From Aquicoccus sp. G2-2 (GTDB taxonomy: Bacteria > Pseudomonadota > Alphaproteobacteria > Rhodobacterales > Rhodobacteraceae), in the NCBI RefSeq assembly GCF_034555965.1, contig NZ_JAYDCK010000003.1, forward strand, positions 1,240,001 to 1,304,000: a stretch of 64,000 nucleotides of DNA. Reading direction: 5' to 3'. The notes beneath the pieces are model-generated. The model made no database searches. It saw only the letters and a program-made list of their open reading frames with translations, and was not told the origin of the DNA. Shown here piece by piece: positions 56,218 to 64,000 of this stretch (within the stretch, counting starts at the first letter, position 1; every line of letters begins with the position of its first letter). The translations under genes and the position numbers were made by a program.

Positions 56218-56232
56218 TCCGCAAATTGCGGA
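56218..56232 (+). promoter_or_regulatory. perfect inverted repeat just upstream of helicase start
   Basis: TCCGCAA-A-TTGCGGA is a perfect 7-bp inverted repeat ending five bases before the ATG at 56238, covering the place where a ribosome site would be; no clear Shine-Dalgarno is visible. It could be an operator or an RNA structure that limits initiation. Confidence 0.45.
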
Positions 56233-56237
56233 TACAC

Positions 56238-57685
56238 ATGACCAAATTTTCCGAGCTGAAGCTCCACCCGAAAGTATTGAAGGCCGTTGAAGAGGCTGGA
56301 TACGAATCCCCCACCCCGATTCAGGAAGGCGCCATCCCCCCTGCCTTAGAGGGCAAGGATGTGCTTGGCATCGCCCAGACAGGCACCGGCAAGACAGCCG
56401 GCTTCGTTCTGCCGATGATCACCAAGCTGGCCCGTGGCCGCGCCCGCGCCCGCATGCCACGCAGCCTCGTTCTCTGCCCCACGCGCGAGCTTGCCGCTCA
56501 AGTGGCCGAAAACTTCGACACCTACGCCAAGCATGTGAAGCTCACCAAGGCGCTGCTCATCGGCGGCGTTTCGTTCAAGGAACAAGACATCCTGATCGAC
56601 AAGGGTGTTGACGTTTTGATCGCCACCCCCGGCCGCCTGCTCGATCATTTTGAGCGTGGCAAGCTCCTGCTGACCGGCATCGAGATCATGGTGGTGGATG
56701 AGGCCGACCGGATGCTCGACATGGGCTTCATCCCCGATATCGAACGCATTTTCGCGCTCACCCCGTTCACCCGGCAAACCCTGTTCTTCTCGGCCACCAT
56801 GGCGCCAGAGATCGAGCGGATCACCAACACCTTTCTCTCCGCCCCTGCCCGAATCGAAGTTGCCCGTCAGGCCACCGCGTCCGAGACAATCGAACAAGCC
56901 GTGGTGATGTTTCGCCCCTCTCGCCGCGAACGTGCGGACCGGGAAAAGCGTGACCTGCTGCGCGCATTGATCGAGGGCGAAGGCGAAAAACTGACCAACG
57001 CAATCATTTTTTGCAACCGCAAATCAGATGTGGATGTTGTTGCCAAATCTTTGAAAAAGCACGGGTATGACGCGGCACCCATTCACGGTGACCTGGATCA
57101 ATCGCAACGCACCAGAACGCTCGACACATTCCGCGATGGTGGCCTGCGCCTGCTTATCGCCTCCGACGTGGCGGCGCGCGGATTGGATGTGCCTGCGGTC
57201 AGCCATGTGTTCAATTTCGATGTCCCCGGCCATGCCGAAGACTATGTGCATCGCATCGGCCGCACCGGCCGGGCCGGTCGCGACGGCAAGGCACTGACGC
57301 TGTGCAATCCGCGCGACGAGAAAAACCTCGATGCGGTCGAACGGTTGCTTCAAAAGGAAATCCCCCGGCTCGACAACCCGCTGAAGGGGCCTCCCCGCGC
57401 CGCAGGCCGACAACCAACAGACCGACAACCAGCCGCAACGCGAGGAGAAGCCACGCCGCCGCGCGCCCCGCAAGGCGGAAACGCCCCGCGAAGAAAAACA
57501 CGAGGCCGCCCCGCGTGAGGAACCCCGCGAACGCGCCCCGCGCAAAGACGATAGCCAACGCAGTGATGACAAACCCGCCCGCAACCGCCGTGGCGGTCGC
57601 CGGGACGAAAAACACCGTCGTCGGCATGGGCGATCACATGCCCGGCTTCCTCTCGCAAAGCTTCAGCGACCGGCGCAGCGACTGA
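56238..57685 (+). CDS. RhlE-type DEAD-box RNA helicase, tail frameshifted
   Basis: The core (about 390 residues) has all DEAD-box motifs: Q-motif SPTPIQ, motif I AQTGTGKT, Ia PTRELAAQ, II DEAD, III SAT, V ASDVAARGLDVP and VI HRIGRTGRAGR. As written the frame runs to a stop at 57518. The basic tail looks shifted: from about 57386 (G4 run) a neighbouring frame gives a Q/E/R-rich tail, and the end VVGMGDHMPGFLSQSF, which looks family-like, is in the frame stopping at 57683-57685. At least one indel, probably two (second near the A5 run at 57608-57612). The core is intact. Confidence 0.85.
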
Positions 57686-57701
57686 TCTGCGCCCGCGCGG
57701 A

Positions 57702-58553
57702 TCAGTCGATCAACGCATCACCGCGCAGCCCCGCCCGCTCCAGATGGATCGGCAGCACCCGGCCATAAAGCTGTCTGGTCCGCTCGGGCGCGCCCACCAT
57801 ATCTGGCTCTTCGACATAGGAAAAAATCGCCACATAGCGCCGCCGCGCGCCTTCAAGCGGTGCGACCCGGTGTAGCGAATACCGGCCTTTGAATATCTGC
57901 AAATCACCCGGTTCCAGCCTGAGTTGTCGCACCCGGTCTGATGTCCCATCAAGCACCTTTGCCACATCCGCAAAGTTCTCCGACACCGTATCACGTATGC
58001 CCGCGGCATATTCGAACTCGCCGCCCTTGTCGGCGTTCTGCAACGCCAACGTCACCGTGAAATTATTGGTGTCGAAATGCCATGGAAACCCGTTACCCGC
58101 CTCCGCCATATTCACGATCACATCGGCAAGCGGATCAGCATAGCGAAAGAAGCGCTCCTTTGGTTCCTCAAGGCACTCTCGGATAAACGCATCGAACCCC
58201 GGCGTGTCGAAAATACTGCGAAGCGCGCCGCCCGGCACAAAATTGTCCGCCGGGATGAAAGCGTTTGAGCGCTCAAAGAACCGCCTGCGCGGGTCATCGT
58301 CGGCAAGCCCCGGATCGTCGGTCGTGAAATAGGCGTTGCTGCGCGAAAAACTGCGGTGGCCCTCTTCGGCCACGCTGTCTGCCTCCGCCACGGTCGCGGC
58401 AATCCCGTCCGGTGTCAGGAATCCCTTGATCACCGCACAGCCATCGCGCCGCAGGTCCGCACGCACCCCGTCCAGAATCGCTTCGCGCGCCACGCTTTCG
58501 GTGGAAATCGGATAACGGTCCAGATCAATCAGCTTGCCAGTCGCTTGTCCCAT
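57702..58553 (-). CDS. 2-oxoglutarate/Fe(II)-dependent oxygenase, PhyH-like
   Basis: This 283-residue protein has the iron facial triad of cupin-fold dioxygenases: His159-x-Asp161 in PWHFDTNNF and the distal His in YSLHRVAPLEG, with a following Arg-rich strand (RRRYVAIFSY) that could bind 2-oxoglutarate. It resembles phytanoyl-CoA dioxygenase-like proteins. The ATG at 58553 is preferred. The substrate is unknown. It is convergent with the helicase. Confidence 0.8.
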   Translation of the reverse strand: MGQATGKLIDLDRYPISTESVAREAILDGVRADLRRDGCAVIKGFLTPDGIAATVAEADSVAEEGHRSFSRSNAYFTTDDPGLADDDPRRRFFERSNAFIPADNFVPGGALRSIFDTPGFDAFIRECLEEPKERFFRYADPLADVIVNMAEAGNGFPWHFDTNNFTVTLALQNADKGGEFEYAAGIRDTVSENFADVAKVLDGTSDRVRQLRLEPGDLQIFKGRYSLHRVAPLEGARRRYVAIFSYVEEPDMVGAPERTRQLYGRVLPIHLERAGLRGDALID

Positions 58554-58635
58554 AAGTCCCTCCCTGAAACTCTTCCAAGGAAACGGAACCAAACGAAGCT
58601 TGGCTGTTCTGAAACCGCCGCCCGCGACGTCGCAA

Positions 58636-60305
58636 TCAAGCCAACCGGCTTGTCACCACCGTCACTTCCGGTTTCTTGCCGATCTCGTCCTGCACGGTCT
58701 TGCGGGCGATCCGCTTCAACTCTTTCTCAAGCTTGTCGTCATCGGCCAGCGTTTTCGCCCCCGCCCGGCCAAGGAATTGGCTCAAATCGGCTTCCAGCAC
58801 GTCGACCAACGGCACGCGCGAGCGGCCAACTTCGGCCAAGCCCTTCACGTCGCACCACGGCTCGCCCAGCGGTTCGTCCTGCTCATCCAGAATCAGCGTC
58901 ACCACCACATGCCCGTTAAGCGCCATGCGAATCCGGTCGCGGACAACCCCGTCAAGCGCACCAACCTGCACCGCCCCGTCAAGATAGGTCCGCCCGGTCT
59001 CGATATATTCCGCCACCGCAGGCGCGTTGCCCGAAAGCTCGATCATCATGCCATTCACCGCCACGATCCCTTCGCGTCGGTTTGCTTTGGCCAGCTTGGC
59101 ATGTTCACGCAGATGCCGGTGCTCACCATGCATCGGAATCACCATCTGCGGATCGGTAAGCGCATGCATCTTTTCAAGGTCAGGCCGGTTGGCATGGCCA
59201 GAGACGTGATAGAATCCGGCGTTTTCATCAACGATATCAACGCCTTTCTCGGAAAACTGGTTCATGATCCGAATGACACCCCGTTCATTTCCCGGAATCG
59301 TCTTCGACGAAAACAGGAACAGATCACCCTCTTTCATCACGATCCCGTTGAACTTGCCACGCGCCAGTTGCGCACTGGCCGCGCGCCGCTCCCCCTGGCT
59401 GCCGGTCACCAACAGCATCAGGTTTTCGCGCGGCACACCCGCCGCATCCTCGGGGGCAATCACCTTCGGAAACCCGTTCAGCACGCCGGTTTCTACCGAC
59501 GCCTCGACCATCCGCCGCATCGCCCGCCCTAACAGGCAGATCGAACGCCCGGCACGCTCCGCCGCTTCCGCCAACGTCTTGAGCCGCGCCACGTTGGAGG
59601 CGAATGTCGTCGCCACCACCATACCCTTGGCATCCCGGAAAAGCGTCTCAATCTGCGGCGGCAATTCCGATTCCGACCGCCCCGGATGGCCCGAAAAAAC
59701 GTTCGTCGAATCACAGATCAGCGCCTTGACCCCGGCCTTGCCGATCTCGCTCCAAACTGCCTCGTCAAACGGCTCACCCACCACCGGGCTATGGTCGATC
59801 TTGAAATCCCCCGAATGCACCAGCCGCCCCGCCGGTGTGTCAATCACCAACCCTGAGCTTTCCGGGATAGAATGCGACAGCGGCACAAAGCCCACGCTGA
59901 ACGGTCCAGCGTCAATTGTTTCAGGCCAGGGCGACGCCGTTTTCACGATACCGCGGTCAAGCCCTTCTTCTTCAAGCTTGCGCCGCGCCAGATTGGCGGT
60001 GAAGGCGCGCGCATGAACCGGCACACCCAGTAAATCGGGAAACCGCGCCACCGCGCCGATATGGTCTTCATGCCCATGGGTGATGAAAATCGCCTCAAGC
60101 CTGTCTTTGCGCTCAAGCAACCAACTCATGTCGGGCATGATCAAATCCACCCCCGGCGTGCCGTCCATGTCCGGGAAGGTCACGCCAAGATCAACCAGGA
60201 TCAGCCGCTCTTTGCCCTCTTCGCCATAGCCATAAACATAGGCGTTCATGCCGATCTCCCCGGCCCCGCCGAGGGGAGGTAAATTAGTCGTTTTTTCTTG
60301 CTCAT
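58636..60305 (-). CDS. rnj: ribonuclease J, N-terminus frameshifted
   Basis: RNase J is the MBL/beta-CASP endo- and 5'-exoribonuclease that drives mRNA decay. It has THGHEDHIGA, the beta-CASP motifs and a C-terminal domain. The open frame starts only at 60249 (MNAYVYGYGE). Restoring one base to the G4 run at 60273-60276 adds MSKKKRLIYLPLGGAGEIG, the family N-terminus, from the ATG at 60305, which overlaps the coaX stop as ATGA. Total about 556 residues. The break is almost certainly a miscall. Confidence 0.92.
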
Positions 60306-61081
60306 GGAGTGCCCTGCTCTTTGTTATAGCGATGAATCACGGTCAGCCCGTGCATCGTCAGATCATCTTCATACACGTCGAACAAATCGACGGATTGCTG
60401 AAACAGCGGTGCCAGCCCGCCGGTCGCCACGATCTTCATGTCGCGGCCCCGCTCGGCCCTGATCCGCGCGCAGACCTCTTTGACAAGGCCGATATAGCCC
60501 CAGAAGACGCCCGATTGGATACACTCTACCGTGTTGGACCCGATCACTTTCTGCGGTTTCGAGATGTCCACATGCGGCAACGCCGCCGCCGCCATGTGCA
60601 ACGCCTCAAGACTCAGGTTCACCCCCGGCGCGATCACCCCACCGATATAGGCGCCATCCTTAGCCACCACGTCAAATGTCGTTGCAGTGCCGAAATCCAC
60701 CACGATGATATCGCCGCCATGCCGGTCGAACGCGGCTGCGGTGTTGACCAATCGGTCCGGTCCAACTTGCGTGCCCTCGTCCACGCGCGGTTGATGCGGC
60801 AATGCGCAGTCAGGCTTGCCCACCACGATCGGGCGGCAATTAAAGAACCTGTCCGCGAAAACCCGCAGGTTCCAAACCACCCGTGGCACCGTCGACGAGA
60901 TGATCACGTCGCTGATCTCGACATCAATCCCGTAATGTTTCACCAGCGTTGAATACCAAGTGAAATAGGCATCCGCCGTGCGCGCGTGATGCGTCGATGT
61001 GCGAAGCGTACACAGGAATTTCTCCCCGTCCCAGATCGAAAAGACGGTGTTGGTATTACCGCAATCAATGCACAGCAGCAT
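60302..61081 (-). CDS. coaX: type III pantothenate kinase
   Basis: This 259-residue kinase phosphorylates pantothenate, the first step of CoA synthesis. Family motifs are CIDCGNTNTVFSIW (ATP phosphate site), VGPDRLVNTAAAF, VVDFGTATTFDVV and GGVIAPGVNLS. Its stop overlaps the corrected rnj start. It lies 11 bases after birA. Confidence 0.95.
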   Translation of the reverse strand: MLLCIDCGNTNTVFSIWDGEKFLCTLRTSTHHARTADAYFTWYSTLVKHYGIDVEISDVIISSTVPRVVWNLRVFADRFFNCRPIVVGKPDCALPHQPRVDEGTQVGPDRLVNTAAAFDRHGGDIIVVDFGTATTFDVVAKDGAYIGGVIAPGVNLSLEALHMAAAALPHVDISKPQKVIGSNTVECIQSGVFWGYIGLVKEVCARIRAERGRDMKIVATGGLAPLFQQSVDLFDVYEDDLTMHGLTVIHRYNKEQGTP

Positions 61082-61092
61082 CCGCCGCCCCC

Positions 61093-61836
61093 TTAGAAAA
61101 AGACCTCCGCCGCGGCAATTGCGCGGCGGGTGCCTGCCGTGGATAGAACAAGATTGCCCTGCTCGTCCACCGTCTCGAAAATCCCACGCCATTCGTCGCG
61201 GCTGGTGCGCGCGGTAATTTCCCGCCCCAACCGTGCCGCCCGCGCGAGCCATGCCTCACGGATCGGTGCAAAACCATAGTCCTTAAATCGCTGTTCCCAG
61301 CCCGCATATGCCGCCGCCAACAGATCCAGAAACTCCTCCGGGGCAATCTCCACGCCGGTCTCTTCGCCAAGCGAAACCGGCCGCACCGCACCCGCCTCTA
61401 CGGTCTCTGGTCGGTTCTTCAAGTTCACCCCGATACCAATCGCAAAATGCGTGATCGCATCCCCCTGCCCGCTTGATTCAAGCAATATCCCCGCCAGCTT
61501 GCCGCCGTTCAGCAAAACATCGTTCGGCCATTTCAGCGTCAGCCCTTCGGCCCGTCCAATCGCCAAAGCCACCGCATCATAAAGCGCCAGCGCCGCCACA
61601 AAGGAGCGCAGCGCCACGATCTCCGGCGCGCCGCCCGGTCGCATCACCAATGTCGCGGCAAAATTACCATCCGGGTCGCGCCATGGCCGCCCGCGTCGCC
61701 CACGTCCTTGCGTCTGGCGTAGCGCCAGTATCCATTCCGGCCCGGCCAAATCCGGCCCGATCCGGGCCGCCTCCGCCATCGTGCTGTCCACCTGCGCAAG
61801 CACCCTGCGGCCATAGCCCTCCGGCCAACCGCTCAC
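61093..61836 (-). CDS. birA: biotin--[acetyl-CoA-carboxylase] ligase
   Basis: This 247-residue biotin protein ligase attaches biotin to AccB. It has ALRQTQGRGRRGRPWRDPDG (biotinyl-AMP loop), LKWPNDVLLNGGKLAGIL and a C-terminal SH3-like part. It has no N-terminal helix-turn-helix, so it is the mono-functional type without repressor function. A copy of the 22-base repeat lies 15-36 bases upstream. Confidence 0.95.
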   Translation of the reverse strand: MSGWPEGYGRRVLAQVDSTMAEAARIGPDLAGPEWILALRQTQGRGRRGRPWRDPDGNFAATLVMRPGGAPEIVALRSFVAALALYDAVALAIGRAEGLTLKWPNDVLLNGGKLAGILLESSGQGDAITHFAIGIGVNLKNRPETVEAGAVRPVSLGEETGVEIAPEEFLDLLAAAYAGWEQRFKDYGFAPIREAWLARAARLGREITARTSRDEWRGIFETVDEQGNLVLSTAGTRRAIAAAEVFF

Positions 61837-61850
61837 GCGCCGCTCCCCTG

Positions 61851-61872
61851 CTTCATTTTGCCAAAAATATCC
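61851..61872 (-). repeat. second copy of intergenic 22-mer
   Basis: CTTCATTTTGCCAAAAATATCC differs from 50368-50389 at three positions. It lies in the gap between nuoN and birA, just upstream of birA. Confidence 0.5.
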
Positions 61873-61974
61873 AAATCCCCCGCTCCGCCCAAAGCGCCTT
61901 CATTGCCTTGGCAAGCTGAAAGGGAAACGCCCGCCGCGCAATCGGCAGGCGTGTCCCGGCCACGTTCAGCGATC

Positions 61975-63414
61975 TCAGTTCAGCAACGCCGTCGCCGCCG
62001 CCTGCGCCGCGCCTTCGACGCCAAAGAGGTTCACCACCCCCAGCACCATCGCCGCCGCACACACCATCAGCACCGCCCAGCTCGCGTTCGGGCGCGCCTT
62101 GTCCAGCGCTTCGCCCTCTTCACCGAAATACATGTAGTAAACAATGCGCAGATAATAATACGCGCTGATCACGCTCGCGATCACCCCGGCGATGGCCAGC
62201 CACGCCAACCCGCCCTCATAGGCCGCGCGCAGCACATAGAACTTGGCGAAAAACCCGACCAGCGGCGGCGCACCCGCCAACGAGAAAAGCAACGCCGCCA
62301 GCGCCACCGCCCGGCCCGGCTCCCGCTTCGAATAGAGATTGAGCGAGGCCAGATCAGCCACCGGCTTGCCATCGCGCTGCATCGTCAGGATGAAGGCAAA
62401 TGTGCCTGCCGTCATCGTCACGTAAATCGCCATGTAGATCAGCATCGCCTGCGCCCCAAGCGCCGTCCCCGCAGCAAGTCCCATCAACGCAAAACCCATA
62501 TGAGCGATCGAGCTATAGGCCATCAGCCGCTTGAAATCGGTCTGCCCGATGCCGCCGAATGCACCAAGGAACATTGACAATAGCGACAACAGCGCAAGCA
62601 CCTGGCTCCAGTCCGCCGTCACGCCGCCGAACGCATCAAACAACACCCGCGCAAACAACACCATCGCCGCCATTTTCGGCGCGGTGGCGAAAAATGCCGT
62701 GACCGGCGTCGGCGCGCCTTCGTAAACATCCGGCGTCCACATATGAAACGGCACCGCCGCCACCTTGAAGGCAAGCCCCGCCATCAGGAAGACCAGTCCA
62801 ATCAACAACCCAACAGGTGCATGCCCCTGCCCGGCAGCCGCGATGATCCCCGAGAAAAGCGTGGTGCCCGCAAAGCCGTAAATGAGCGAGGCACCATAAA
62901 GCAAAAGCCCCGAAGATAACGCGCCCAGCACGAAGTATTTCAACCCGGCCTCGGTGGCGCGCAATGAATCGCGGCGCATCGCCGCCACCACGTAAAGCGC
63001 CAGACTGTGCAGTTCCAACCCCATGTAAAGCGTCATCAGATCGCCAGATGAGACCATCACCATCATGCCCACCGCCGCCAGCGTGAGCAGCACCGGATAC
63101 TCGAATTTCATCATTGAGCGATTGATCATGTGGTCCTGCCCCATGATCAGCGCCGCCGCCGTCGCCAGCAGGATCACGATCTTGCCGAACCGGGCATAGG
63201 AATCATCGACAAACATCCCGCCAAACGCGGTTTGCGCACCGTCTCCGGTCATGCCGATCCAGATCGCCAGCACCGTCATCAACAGCGCCGTCAGCCACAA
63301 CAGCGGCCCGGCCATCTTGTCCTTGCCGGTATATACCGCAAAGATCAGCGCCAGCATCGCAAAGACCGAGAGCACAATCTCGGGCAGGATAATATTCAGA
63401 TCAGCCGTGATCAT
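61975..63414 (-). CDS. nuoN: NADH-quinone oxidoreductase subunit N
   Basis: This 479-residue antiporter-like subunit of complex I has about 14 membrane segments, the conserved proton-channel lysines (in [20 protein letters not shown] and nearby) and the [15 protein letters not shown] block. It lies 12 bases after nuoM, as in the standard nuo operon order. Confidence 0.96.
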   Translation of the reverse strand: MITADLNIILPEIVLSVFAMLALIFAVYTGKDKMAGPLLWLTALLMTVLAIWIGMTGDGAQTAFGGMFVDDSYARFGKIVILLATAAALIMGQDHMINRSMMKFEYPVLLTLAAVGMMVMVSSGDLMTLYMGLELHSLALYVVAAMRRDSLRATEAGLKYFVLGALSSGLLLYGASLIYGFAGTTLFSGIIAAAGQGHAPVGLLIGLVFLMAGLAFKVAAVPFHMWTPDVYEGAPTPVTAFFATAPKMAAMVLFARVLFDAFGGVTADWSQVLALLSLLSMFLGAFGGIGQTDFKRLMAYSSIAHMGFALMGLAAGTALGAQAMLIYMAIYVTMTAGTFAFILTMQRDGKPVADLASLNLYSKREPGRAVALAALLFSLAGAPPLVGFFAKFYVLRAAYEGGLAWLAIAGVIASVISAYYYLRIVYYMYFGEEGEALDKARPNASWAVLMVCAAAMVLGVVNLFGVEGAAQAAATALLN

Positions 63415-63426
63415 CGGGTCTCTCCG

Positions 63427-63999
63427 TTAGTGCGTGGTCGCAATTTGTATGGATGTCTGCGCATCCGCCAGCGCGGTATGATAATTGCCCACCAGCGCCT
63501 CGACGGATGGGCCTATCATATCGGTGACAAGCGCGGGATAAACGCCAAGCAGCAGCGTCATTACCACAAGCGGCGCGAAAATGGCCTTCTCGCGGCGGCT
63601 CATATCGGTAATCGCTTTCAGGCTCTCCTTGATCAGGTCGCCCAAAACGACCCGCCGATAAAGCCAAAGCGCATAGCTCGCCGACAGGATCACCCCAGAA
63701 GTGGCAACCAGCGTCACCCAGGTGTTGACCTGAAACGCCGCCGTCAGGGTCAGGAACTCTCCGACAAAACCCGACGTACCCGGCAAGCCGACATTGGCCA
63801 TGGTGAAGAACATGAACACCAGCGCATAGGCCGGCATACGGTTTACGAGGCCGCCATAAGCGTCGATCTCGCGGGTATGCATCCGGTCATAGATCACCCC
63901 AACGATCAGAAACAGCGCACCCGAGATAAACCCATGGCTCAGCATCTGGAAAATAGCGCCCTCCACACCCTGCTGGCTGGCCGCAAACGTGCCCAACAC
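63427..63999 (-). CDS. nuoM: NADH-quinone oxidoreductase subunit M, partial
   Basis: This is the C-terminal 190 residues of NuoM, cut by the window edge (its 5' part lies beyond 64000). The segment [19 protein letters not shown] and [15 protein letters not shown] are NuoM family blocks; both are part of the membrane proton-pumping arm. Confidence 0.95.
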   Translation of the reverse strand: MLGTFAASQQGVEGAIFQMLSHGFISGALFLIVGVIYDRMHTREIDAYGGLVNRMPAYALVFMFFTMANVGLPGTSGFVGEFLTLTAAFQVNTWVTLVATSGVILSASYALWLYRRVVLGDLIKESLKAITDMSRREKAIFAPLVVMTLLLGVYPALVTDMIGPSVEALVGNYHTALADAQTSIQIATTH

Positions 64000-64000
64000 G

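Noticed and set aside
1-64000. CRISPR arrays, transposons, phage genes, attachment sites or a replication origin
   Set aside because: I saw no regularly spaced repeats, transposase or integrase motifs, or clustered origin boxes. The single tRNA-Thr gene has no neighbouring integrase.

Overview
The window is a high-GC chromosome segment from an alphaproteobacterium, almost certainly a member of the Rhodobacterales (Roseobacter group). Pointers are a DUF2312/GapR-type protein, an NDUFA12-type complex I accessory protein in a block with DUF2155, aat, accBC and clpXP genes, an ScfR-type XRE regulator beside acs, RNase J, and a soxSRT/soxVWXYZABCD cluster in Paracoccus/Pseudaminobacter-like order. 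I see no phage, transposase, CRISPR array or other clear mobile element.

Layout. 77-9149 (minus): a sugar-type ABC importer operon (two permeases, periplasmic binding protein, two-domain ATPase) with an SMP-30/gluconolactonase-like protein; one permease carries its own SMP-30-like propeller as a C-terminal domain. An aminotransferase, an AhpD-like protein and a quinone reductase follow, and a frame-broken LysR gene lies upstream. 10.5-17.9 kb: tRNA-Thr(TGT), an iron-type permease, small conserved genes, a FadB-like protein with eroded active sites, and an unfused persulfide-dioxygenase/DUF442 pair. 17.9-31.9 kb: a regulatory block (FliM-like protein, SSS-domain histidine kinase, small membrane protein, CheY-like receiver, ScfR-like regulator) diverges from a Liv-type ABC transporter followed by acs. 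32-40.4 kb: acyl-CoA synthetase, accBC, aat, DUF2155, MlaD-like, NDUFA12, clpX, clpP. 40.9-50.4 kb: thiosulfate oxidation (sox). 50.4-64 kb: SDR, Hint protein, BrnA-like protein, prfC, glycosyltransferase, RhlE-type helicase, 2OG oxygenase, RNase J, coaX, birA, nuoN and the end of nuoM.

How the genes work together. SoxR (persulfide-responsive ArsR type) probably controls the divergent soxVWXYZABCD and soxSRT units; SoxV, SoxS and SoxW supply periplasmic reductant, SoxYZ carries the substrate, and SoxAX, SoxB and SoxCD oxidise it to sulfate. The SSS kinase, receiver and ScfR-like regulator next to acs suggest control of short-chain acid/acetate use. AccB and AccC supply malonyl-CoA and need biotin ligation by BirA.

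The most important caution is sequence quality. About nine genes (LysR, SSS kinase, accB, mlaD-like, Hint protein, prfC, YiiX-like, RNase J, rhlE tail) are broken by indels of about one base, mostly where seven identical bases appear as six. Housekeeping genes are among them, so these look largely like homopolymer length errors and not biological decay. I found no convincing wholly new system. The features most worth following up are the permease/SMP-30 fusion operon, the degenerate FadB paralogue, the SSS-kinase regulatory block and the terminator inside the sox operon.
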